Source: DAOTUL01 sp034437435 | GTDB lineage: Bacteria > Chloroflexota > Anaerolineae > Aggregatilineales > Phototrophicaceae | Length of the DNA: 12,366 nucleotides | Direction: 5' to 3' | NCBI GenBank assembly: GCA_964417785.1 | Contig: CAYQJO010000122.1 | Coordinates: 1 to 12,366 of the forward strand | Shown: piece by piece, positions 1 to 5,596 of the stretch | Layout: each line of letters starts with the position of its first letter | How positions within the stretch are numbered: the first letter of the stretch is position 1 | The notes under the pieces: generated by a model | What the model was told of the DNA's origin: nothing | Database searches by the model: none | Seen by the model: only the letters and a program-made list of their open reading frames with translations | Position numbers and translations under genes: made by a program

Positions 1-18
1 TTTGATGCGTTTGAACAT
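1..18 (-). CDS. Start of a leftward gene cut by the window edge (first six codons)
   Basis: Read on the minus strand, an ATG at 18-16 opens the frame MFKRIK and continues out of the window. It is preceded by a good Shine-Dalgarno AGGAG (minus strand of 25-29) with a 6-nt spacer. The gene would be divergent from parA and share its AT-rich control region. Six codons do not allow any product to be named. The call rests only on the ribosome binding site, the start codon and the divergent layout. Confidence 0.45.
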
Positions 19-32
19 ATCATGCTCCTGAA

Positions 33-76
33 TAAACCAGATGTATATAATATAAATACCACAGCTTAAACCAGAT
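33..76. repeat. 10-bp direct repeat TAAACCAGAT flanking TATA-like sequence
   Basis: TAAACCAGAT occurs at 33-42 and again at 67-76, 34 bp apart start to start (a little over three helical turns). Between the copies lies AT-rich sequence containing TATAAT (46-51), TATAAA (51-56) and, on the other strand, TATTAT and TATATT. The second copy is also part of a small dyad, TTAAA (66-70) and TTTAA (76-80). Repeats bracketing a promoter-like segment between divergent genes are what an operator pair or a centromere-like site would look like. Which protein would bind is unknown. Confidence 0.5.
46..51 (+). promoter_or_regulatory. Candidate -10 box for parAB
   Basis: TATAAT is a perfect match to the sigma-70 -10 hexamer. 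Seventeen bases upstream, 23-28 (TGCTCC) is a poor -35 match, so the promoter would be weak or activator-dependent. The segment is so AT-rich that overlapping -10-like hexamers exist on both strands, and a start site for either divergent gene could be placed here. Confidence 0.35.
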
Positions 77-98
77 TTAAACGCCCATGCATGACAGG

Positions 99-124
99 CC
101 AGAATGAGAATGTTATCATTCTGG
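99..124. promoter_or_regulatory. Perfect 9-bp inverted repeat in front of parA (operator, parS-like site or leader hairpin)
   Basis: CCAGAATGA (99-107) and TCATTCTGG (116-124) are exact reverse complements separated by 8 bases. The dyad ends one base before the GGAGG ribosome binding site (126-130) of parA. As DNA it is a good candidate operator or ParB-binding site; parA promoters are commonly autoregulated and centromere sites often sit beside them. As RNA it would form a 9-bp stem with an 8-nt loop next to the ribosome binding site. It has no T-run, so it is not an intrinsic terminator. It does not match the common parS consensus. Confidence 0.55.
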
Positions 125-125
125 T

Positions 126-130
126 GGAGG
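126..130 (+). promoter_or_regulatory. Ribosome binding site that fixes the parA start
   Basis: GGAGG at 126-130, with a second GAGG at 132-135, lies 12 (or 7) bases before the ATG at 143. The in-frame ATG at 104 has no such site and falls inside the inverted repeat 99-124. This favours 143 as the true start. Confidence 0.6.
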
Positions 131-142
131 CGAGGAATTTCG

Positions 143-931
143 ATGAAAACTCTGACATTGCTTAACGAGAAGGGCGGGGTTGGTAAAACAACCCTGGCGA
201 TTCATATTGCGGCGGGACTGGCGACACGCGGCTACCGGGTGGTGCTGGTCGATGCAGATGCACAGGGCCATGCAACGGTCTCTTTAGGACTGAAGAAGAC
301 GGCGGGCCTCTATGATTTGCTGGTGCGCAATGCACCCTTCCGTGATGTTCTCAAGCCGGTCAACCCGGAGCGCTTCACGCCGCCGGGCGGAGCGTGCAAG
401 GGCCAGCTTTACGCGGTGCCGTCCAATGTGGAAACACGCAGCATTCCCATGCAAATCTCGGATGCCTTCTCGGTTGTGGACCGGTTCCGTGAACTGGAAA
501 GCCTGGTGGATGTGATCGTTTTTGACACCTCGCCCACGCCGTCACTGCTGCACGGTGCCATCTATCTCGCAACCGACTCCATCGTTTACCCGACCAAGTG
601 TGAATTTCTCAGCTTCGACGGTCTGGTCGAGAGTTTTGAACACCGGGAGAATGTACAGATGACCCGCGCCCACTGGGGCTTGCAGGCCATTCGTGTGATG
701 AGCATCGTGCCGACCATGTATCGTGCCGGTACACTGGTCCACCAGGAGAATCTGAACAAGCTCAAGCAGAAGTACGGCAGTCTGGTGTGGCCGGAGATTT
801 ATATGCGCACCATCTGGGCGGAAGCGTCGACAATGGGCCAGCTTGTGTTCCGGTTTGCGCCGGATAGCAAGGCGGCCCGCGATGCCTGGCATGTGGTGGA
901 TCGGGTAGAGATGGAAATTGCGGATGAGTAG
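143..931 (+). CDS. parA: ParA/Soj-family partition ATPase
   Basis: 262 residues from the ATG at 143. ParA proteins are Walker-type ATPases that bind DNA non-specifically as ATP dimers and are driven by ParB to move replicons or other cargo. Visible motifs: the deviant Walker A box KGGVGKTT with the signature lysine (residues 10-17), the A' motif VDADAQG (36-42), and a Walker B-like segment VIVFDTSPTPS (124-134). The protein has no N-terminal helix-turn-helix, so it is the short type that lacks its own specific operator-binding domain. Starting at 104 would add 13 residues before the beta strand that normally opens this fold; the ribosome binding site supports 143. It overlaps the parB start by 8 bp. 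Whether it serves a chromosome, a plasmid or another cargo cannot be decided here, since no replication gene is in view. The symbol is by family and partner. Confidence 0.88.
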   Translation: MKTLTLLNEKGGVGKTTLAIHIAAGLATRGYRVVLVDADAQGHATVSLGLKKTAGLYDLLVRNAPFRDVLKPVNPERFTPPGGACKGQLYAVPSNVETRSIPMQISDAFSVVDRFRELESLVDVIVFDTSPTPSLLHGAIYLATDSIVYPTKCEFLSFDGLVESFEHRENVQMTRAHWGLQAIRVMSIVPTMYRAGTLVHQENLNKLKQKYGSLVWPEIYMRTIWAEASTMGQLVFRFAPDSKAARDAWHVVDRVEMEIADE

Positions 932-2144
932 GAAACGGCAACTGGCCGACGCGGACCCTTTCGGTGGCGATGACGAAGGGGGCGAGAAGCAACACAATCT
1001 TTCGATGGGCGAAGCAGATGTGGCTCTGTTTGGGGAACTGGCAAAACGAGACAGTTCACGCCACACCGTTCGCCCGGTGTCGATCTTTGATATTGACCCG
1101 GATGTGCAGCAGCCGCGACGGGCGATCCCGCCGCAGGTGCGCAGCCAATGGTCGGGCCAGATTTATGACATTACGTCGTTGTTCAACATCTGGATCAACT
1201 ACATAAACGACGAGCGGCAGGCTGTTGGGCGTGGGGTGTTTGACCTGGGTGAGTATCTATCCGTGACGGAAGGCGACCTGGAGGAGCGGAATGATCCGGG
1301 GCCGATGGAAAACAGCCTGCTCAATATTGTAGCGCTGGCAGTCAGCATCCGACGGGATAATCTGGCGAATCCAATCACCGTGCAGCGCATCAGCGGGACG
1401 CGCTACCAGATCGAGACGGGTGAACGGCGCTGGCTGGCCTTTCATCTGCTGAACGCTTATTTCGAGGGTGAGCGCGACCGGTGGGGGACGATCCCGGCGA
1501 TTGTGGTGGATCAGTTCAATGTGTGGCGGCAGGCCAGCGAGAACTCGGCCCGCTCGGACCTCAACGCGATTGGCCGAGCGCGTCAGTACGCACTGCTGAT
1601 GATGGACCTGCTCAAGTCGGAGCATTTTGACTCGTATTCGGCGCTGATCAAACCAGGCGAATCTGACCGGGCGTATTATGCTCAGGTGGTCGCGTATCGC
1701 GTTCCCAAGGGCAAAGGCGATATGCTGTTGAATGCGCTGGGTGTGTCGCACCGGGCGGCGTTCGCACGCTGCCGTACTTTGCTGAGCCTGCCGGATGAAA
1801 TCTGGTTGATCGGTGATGTTCATGATCTGCCGGAGGACAAACTGCTGCGGCTGGCGAAGATCGGGCCGGTTGATAAAGCCATCGACGAAGCGCGTAAAAT
1901 GGTCGCAAATGTTGCGAGTCGCAACAATACAAAATCAACGAAGCCCCCTACCCTCTTTGCCGATCCGGCCCTCAAACGGGGGAAACGGCTGTTTTCAACC
2001 CAGAATGAGCAGGCGGCGAAGGAAATTTTCATGATTCGCAGCGGGGTAGGCCAGGCCAGCGGCACCACCAAAGCCCAGGTCCGCGCCCAGATCGATGAAC
2101 TCCGTCGCTGTCTGGATCGCCTGGAAAAGACGTTGGACTCCTGA
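924..2144 (+). CDS. parB: ParB-like partition protein with an enlarged N-terminal domain
   Basis: 406 residues from the ATG at 924; a TTG at 918 would add two. ParB proteins bind parS and act as CTP-dependent clamps that stimulate ParA. Boxes seen: DPDVQQPRR (58-66), the CTP-site box ETGERRW (164-170), and ENSARSDLNAIGRARQY (206-222), which matches the conserved EN..R.DLNP.E.A motif. After this come a probable helix-turn-helix region (about 245-315) and a charged coiled-coil-like C terminus (about 385-404) suited to dimerisation. Between QPRR and GERR lie about 100 residues where roughly 45 are usual, giving an extra segment at about 72-128. The residue after GERRW is Leu171, where family members normally have Arg. 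The start overlaps the parA stop, so the two are probably translated together. Binding site and cargo are unknown. Confidence 0.85.
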   Translation: MSRKRQLADADPFGGDDEGGEKQHNLSMGEADVALFGELAKRDSSRHTVRPVSIFDIDPDVQQPRRAIPPQVRSQWSGQIYDITSLFNIWINYINDERQAVGRGVFDLGEYLSVTEGDLEERNDPGPMENSLLNIVALAVSIRRDNLANPITVQRISGTRYQIETGERRWLAFHLLNAYFEGERDRWGTIPAIVVDQFNVWRQASENSARSDLNAIGRARQYALLMMDLLKSEHFDSYSALIKPGESDRAYYAQVVAYRVPKGKGDMLLNALGVSHRAAFARCRTLLSLPDEIWLIGDVHDLPEDKLLRLAKIGPVDKAIDEARKMVANVASRNNTKSTKPPTLFADPALKRGKRLFSTQNEQAAKEIFMIRSGVGQASGTTKAQVRAQIDELRRCLDRLEKTLDS

Positions 2145-2309
2145 CGGATATGCAGGTCGGCCATATGTGTCGGTGAACCGATTAATGTGATGATTGGGCA
2201 GAATAGGACGCAGTTTGAGGACGGGCTGGCCCGCATCAGCATTCCGGCGCAGGTGACATTCCAGCCGGGCTACTTCGCGCTGATTGCGCTTGCTGGCAGA
2301 CGAATTGTC
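2145..2309. other. Convergent gap between parB and the histidine kinase gene
   Basis: The two genes end toward each other across 165 bp. CGGTGAACCG (2171-2180) and GCGC..GCGC (2277-2289) are short dyads, but neither has a T-run, so no intrinsic terminator is evident. The frame of parB stays open beyond its TGA through this gap and on into the antisense of the kinase gene. Confidence 0.4.
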
Positions 2310-3344
2310 TCAGACCGCGTTCACGAAGTTCAATGTAAACCAGAAGGTCGATCCCTGGCCCGGTTCGCTGACTACACCGATTTCCCCACTCATCAAATTG
2401 ACCAGACCGCGACTGATCGCCAGTCCCAACCCGGTACCGCCATATTTGCGCGTGTTGGAACCGTCCACCTGAGTAAAGGGTTGAAACACGCGGTCATGCA
2501 TCCCCTCAGCGATGCCGATGCCGGTGTCGGTCACGCTGAAACATACATGGTCGTTCATCCGCATGCGAATCACGATTTCGCCCTTCTCGGTGAATTTGAT
2601 GGCGTTGGAGACCAGATTGGAAAGTATCTGGCGCACCCGGTTGTAATCTCCGCTAATCCGCTGGGGCAGCGGTTCGGCAATCTCGGTCCTCAGCCGCAGC
2701 CCTCTGGCTGATACCTCGGTCGCGTAGATAGCGGCCACATTTTCGACCACGACGACCGGATCAAAATAATCGTTTTCCAGGATGACTTTGCCGGCTTCGA
2801 TCTTGGTGAAATCCAGGATGTTTTTGATGGTGTGGAGCAAATGATGGGTCTCATTGTAGATCGTGCTGGCGAACTCCACCTGATCGTCGCTGAGTTGTGT
2901 GGTCAGCAGTAGATCGGTCATGCCGATAATTCCGTTCATGGGGGTAAGCAGTTCGTGGCTGATCGTCCCCAGAAACTCGGTTTTCATGTGCGAGACCTTG
3001 AGCGCCTGATCGCGGGCCTGCTCTAGCTCCATCTCGAAGCGTTTACGCTCGGTGATGTCACGTCCGACGATGAGTATCTGCTCGGCGACGGTCGGAGAGC
3101 TGGAGAGCGTGGTGATGGTGATCTCGGTCACGACGTCGTCTTCACCGCTAAATTCGCCCTGCCAACTACCGGTTTCTCGCAAAGCGGCCTCGATCTCAGC
3201 CAGCGACAGGCCCGCGAACCAGGGGGCCAGCACATGGATATGCCCCCCTACCAGACTCGACTGGAAGCGCTGGCAGGCAGCCGGATTGCAGTGGGTGATG
3301 TGCCATCTGGTATCGGTTATGATGACAAGATCGTGGTTCACCAT
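2310..3344 (-). CDS. Soluble PAS-domain sensor histidine kinase
   Basis: 344 residues. An N-terminal PAS fold (about 1-100, ending in the typical VGRDITERKR) is followed by a coiled linker, a HisKA dimerisation and phosphoacceptor domain with SHELLTPMN (His130), and a HATPase_c domain: N box NLVSNAIKF (243-251), G1 box DTGIGI (273-278), F box FQPFTQ (287-292), G2 box GGTGLGL (302-308). It autophosphorylates on the histidine and passes the phosphate to a receiver aspartate. No membrane segment or signal peptide is seen, so it should sense a cytoplasmic ligand, redox state or partner protein. It carries no receiver of its own; the receiver encoded 13 bp upstream in the same operon is the obvious partner. 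Its start has only a weak ribosome binding site, suggesting coupling to the preceding gene. The family is certain; the signal is unknown. Confidence 0.92.
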   Translation of the reverse strand: MVNHDLVIITDTRWHITHCNPAACQRFQSSLVGGHIHVLAPWFAGLSLAEIEAALRETGSWQGEFSGEDDVVTEITITTLSSSPTVAEQILIVGRDITERKRFEMELEQARDQALKVSHMKTEFLGTISHELLTPMNGIIGMTDLLLTTQLSDDQVEFASTIYNETHHLLHTIKNILDFTKIEAGKVILENDYFDPVVVVENVAAIYATEVSARGLRLRTEIAEPLPQRISGDYNRVRQILSNLVSNAIKFTEKGEIVIRMRMNDHVCFSVTDTGIGIAEGMHDRVFQPFTQVDGSNTRKYGGTGLGLAISRGLVNLMSGEIGVVSEPGQGSTFWFTLNFVNAV

Positions 3345-3357
3345 AGGATCGCGCCTG

Positions 3358-3720
3358 TCAGTTTAACACCCGTTCAACGACATCCATCAACTCGGCTGAA
3401 CCGGCAGGTTTGGTCAGGAAAGCATTGGCTCCAATTTCTTCGGCGGTTACGCGGTCTTCGTCCTGTCCGCTGGCAGTGAGCATGATAATGGGCAGGTCGT
3501 CATAATGGGAGTCGGTGCGCAGGGTCTTGAGCAGGGTCAGACCGTCCATCTCCGGCATGGCGATGTCCAGAATCAGGAGATCGACTTCAATCTCTTGCAG
3601 GACTTCCAGTGCTTCCACACCGTTGATGGCCGTGTAGGTGATATAGCCGTATCGCTGCAAAATGTGGCCCAATACCCGTTGGGTGACGGCGTAGTCATCG
3701 ACGATCAGGACTCTGTACAT
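3358..3720 (-). CDS. Single-domain response regulator (CheY/Spo0F-like receiver)
   Basis: 120 residues, only a receiver domain. Conserved positions are the acidic pair D8/D9 (VLIVDD), the phosphoacceptor D52 in LILDIAMPEMDG, T82 in MLTAS and K104 in LTKP. There is no DNA-binding or enzymatic output, so it must act by protein contact or as a phosphorelay intermediate. A clear ribosome binding site AAAAGGA (minus strand of 3730-3736) precedes the ATG. It lies between the phosphatase gene (22-bp gap) and the kinase gene (13-bp gap). This suggests kinase to receiver transfer, with the receiver possibly controlling the phosphatase, which has no receiver domain of its own. The link to the phosphatase is inferred from gene order. 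Confidence 0.92.
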   Translation of the reverse strand: MYRVLIVDDYAVTQRVLGHILQRYGYITYTAINGVEALEVLQEIEVDLLILDIAMPEMDGLTLLKTLRTDSHYDDLPIIMLTASGQDEDRVTAEEIGANAFLTKPAGSAELMDVVERVLN

Positions 3721-3742
3721 GATTGATGTTCCTTTTACGGCC

Positions 3743-5266
3743 TTACACAGCTTTCAGGACGATGATAGTCTGGTCATCATCTTGTGGATGACCAGCGCTG
3801 AACTGGTTGATTGCGTCAAACATGGCAGTGGCAAGGGCCTGGGCGCTTTCGCCTGAATGTTGATCCACCAATGCCAGCAGTCGCTCATACCCGAAGAATT
3901 CGCCATCGCCGTTACGGGCTTCATTGAAGCCGTCGGTGGCGACGATGAAGATGTCGCCCGGTTCCATTGTGATCGTTTTCGAATGGTAAAGGTTGTCTGG
4001 CAAGATTCCCATCGGTACGTTGCTGGCTCGCAACAGGTGGGCGGATTGGTTGGTCTGGCGATAGATCACCGGACTATGGCCGGCATTGGCGTAGTCCAGT
4101 GTGCGATCAGCAGCATTGTAGCGTCCAACAAGTGCTGTTGTGAACATGGAGACCTGCGAGTAATCCTCGAACAGATCGACATTTGATGCTGTCAGGACTG
4201 CGCCGGGGTCGGGTGCCGGAAAGCCATTGGCTCGGCTGTGCATGACCGTGCGCGTCATCGCCATCATCAGGGCCGAAGACATGCCTTTCCCAGCGACATC
4301 GCCGACGGTGAACACCAGGTCCTCCTGACCGGCGAAGTCATAGAAGTCGCCGCCGACCTGGCTGGCCTGGACCAGTCCTGCGTAAATGTCCAGCCCCTCG
4401 ATTCGGGGAATCCGCTGCGGAAGCAACTGCATCTGAATCTCAGCGGCCATTTCCAGTTCGGTACGCAGCCGTGCCTGCTGCATCATCTCTTCATACAGCA
4501 AAATGCGTTCAAGGTGAACACCGGCCTTCTCGGCGATGGCACGACCCAGTTTGAGGTCCGGTGAGGTGAAGCCCCCTGGCTTGTTCACCAGCCCCAGGGC
4601 GGCCACCATCTGTCCCTGGATCAGGATTGACAGCACCAGCAGACTTTCGGTGTTGGGCAGCGGCCCGGTCTCGTTGGTGAGAATTTCGTTGCCGGTCGCT
4701 TGAATCTGAACGAAGACATCCATGATGTCGTCTTCGGCCAGGTGATTTGGCGGATGCTGCGCGATTTGGTCGGGAGCAAGGAACAGAAAGGCGCTATCGA
4801 CTTTAACCAGATGCGCGGCTTCGGCGGCCAGGATTTCCAGTGTCCCGTGCAGGTCAACCTGGTCGTTGACCGAGCGTGCCAGCCGGTAGAGTGCCAGCAG
4901 TTGATCCTGGGCATCGACCAGTTCTGCTGCCATGTGTTCCAGATCGCTATCCAGGCTAAACAGCCGGTTAATAAGGCGGGCATCAGCGGCCAGGCGCAGG
5001 CGTGCCTCGGGTGTGGGGTCAATCGCAACACGAAGTTCGCCCAGCATGGCGTCGAGTGCGGTGATGGTTTCGCGCAGGATGTCGTTGGAGCCGTTCAAGA
5101 GGACGGGCAGATTTTCGCCCACTTTGATCAGTGGCGTACCGTCAGTATTGAAGACGCCAAAAGCACGCGCTCCGGCGGCCAGCCATGCCTCCCCCATCAT
5201 TTTGAACTGGGTTCGTTCCCGGTGCATCAAAGCAATCAGGTTGATATTCAGGTTTAACTCAATCAT
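3743..5266 (-). CDS. GAF-domain PP2C-type serine phosphatase (SpoIIE/RsbU family)
   Basis: 507 residues, first gene of the leftward operon. Residues 1-110 are not recognised. A GAF-like sensor domain covers about 120-258 and is joined by a helical linker to a SpoIIE/PP2C phosphatase domain (about 270-507). Metal-binding and core motifs are GGDFYDF (305-311), GDVAGKG (322-328), NAGHSP (394-399), TDGFNEA (444-450) and DDDQT (496-500). Phosphatases of this family usually dephosphorylate a STAS-domain anti-sigma antagonist and so release a sigma factor, or act in another partner-switching circuit. No antagonist or anti-sigma kinase gene is in the window, so the substrate is unknown. Catalytic residues look intact. 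The ATG at 5266 lacks a strong ribosome binding site; an internal Met14 is a possible but not better start. Confidence 0.9.
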   Translation of the reverse strand: MIELNLNINLIALMHRERTQFKMMGEAWLAAGARAFGVFNTDGTPLIKVGENLPVLLNGSNDILRETITALDAMLGELRVAIDPTPEARLRLAADARLINRLFSLDSDLEHMAAELVDAQDQLLALYRLARSVNDQVDLHGTLEILAAEAAHLVKVDSAFLFLAPDQIAQHPPNHLAEDDIMDVFVQIQATGNEILTNETGPLPNTESLLVLSILIQGQMVAALGLVNKPGGFTSPDLKLGRAIAEKAGVHLERILLYEEMMQQARLRTELEMAAEIQMQLLPQRIPRIEGLDIYAGLVQASQVGGDFYDFAGQEDLVFTVGDVAGKGMSSALMMAMTRTVMHSRANGFPAPDPGAVLTASNVDLFEDYSQVSMFTTALVGRYNAADRTLDYANAGHSPVIYRQTNQSAHLLRASNVPMGILPDNLYHSKTITMEPGDIFIVATDGFNEARNGDGEFFGYERLLALVDQHSGESAQALATAMFDAINQFSAGHPQDDDQTIIVLKAV

Positions 5267-5410
5267 AGGACTACGTATCTCAGTAAAGGTTGCAGATTTT
5301 ATACCCTACCCTGTCTCTATTATCGGTTAAAATACCGTTAATTTTCTGAATTTTTCGCTAATTTGTTTGTGTTACAATGGGCGAGATCATACGAACTTCG
5401 AGAGATACTG
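5267..5410. promoter_or_regulatory. Divergent control region between the signalling operon and the rubredoxin-like/glpD genes
   Basis: AT-rich, in contrast to both flanks. Rightward, TACAAT (5373-5378) is a fair -10 box, with a T-rich stretch 5351-5356 in place of a -35; transcription would begin near 5385, just before the GAGAGA at 5400-5405. Leftward, TATAAA on the minus strand, downstream of a GATAAT, is the likeliest -10 sequence, with no clear -35. A small dyad, CGGT..ACCG (5324-5327 and 5334-5337), lies between and could be an operator. None of these is strong. Confidence 0.4.
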
Positions 5411-5596
5411 TTGAGCGAGCCAGTATATTGGCGCTGTCCCAACTGCGGACAAATTTACTTTGGCAATCCGCCACCGGATATTTGTGCCTTCTGTCAGGAT
5501 TACACGACATGGCAGCGATTTCGCACGCCAACTGCTCAAAAAGACGATCATAACCGAGATGAGGGGTATGTGCATGACAAGAGACGCGATACTTGA
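5411..5596 (+). CDS. Small rubredoxin-like / zinc-ribbon protein
   Basis: 61 residues from the TTG at 5411, which has GAGAGA five bases upstream; the same frame is open back to a TTG at 5363 (77 residues), but that start lies upstream of the likely -10 box. The core VYWRCPNCGQIY followed by PPDICAFC places four cysteines as CxxC (9, 12) and CxxC (25, 28). This resembles the rubredoxin-like C-terminal domain of rubrerythrins (WxCxxCG...PPxxCxxC). It should bind one iron or zinc. There is no ferritin-like domain upstream, so it is a stand-alone domain. The last 23 bp overlap the glpD start in another frame, suggesting translational coupling. The charged tail after residue 40 shows no conserved feature. 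Function is unknown; electron transfer or a zinc-structured accessory role are both possible. Confidence 0.65.
   Translation: MSEPVYWRCPNCGQIYFGNPPPDICAFCQDYTTWQRFRTPTAQKDDHNRDEGYVHDKRRDT
5561..5566 (+). promoter_or_regulatory. Ribosome binding site that decides the glpD start
   Basis: GAGGGG lies 7 bases before the ATG at 5574 but only 1 base before the ATG at 5568, and it overlaps the ATG at 5559. The far upstream in-frame start at 5460 lies inside the rubredoxin-like gene. The start at 5574 is therefore preferred. Confidence 0.6.

Noticed and set aside
104..142. Longer parA start at the ATG at 104
   Set aside because: The start codon lies within the inverted repeat 99-124, has no ribosome binding site and adds residues not expected before the first strand of ParA, whereas 143 has GGAGG upstream.
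2171..2289. Possible bidirectional terminator between parB and the kinase gene
   Set aside because: The only dyads (2171-2180 and 2277-2289) have 4-bp arms and no T-runs on either strand.
2187..2711. Plus-strand frame of 174 codons after parB as a separate gene
   Set aside because: About three quarters of it is antisense to the well-supported histidine kinase, the start is a GTG without a ribosome binding site, and no domain is recognised.
4700..5257. Plus-strand frame of 185 codons inside the phosphatase gene
   Set aside because: It is antisense to the GAF and N-terminal part of the SpoIIE-type phosphatase, whose motifs are intact on the minus strand.
5460..5573. Longer glpD start adding 38 residues
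   Set aside because: The extension overlaps the cysteine core of the rubredoxin-like gene in another frame, and the GAGGGG site points to the ATG at 5574, which places the FAD-binding motif at the usual distance from the N terminus.
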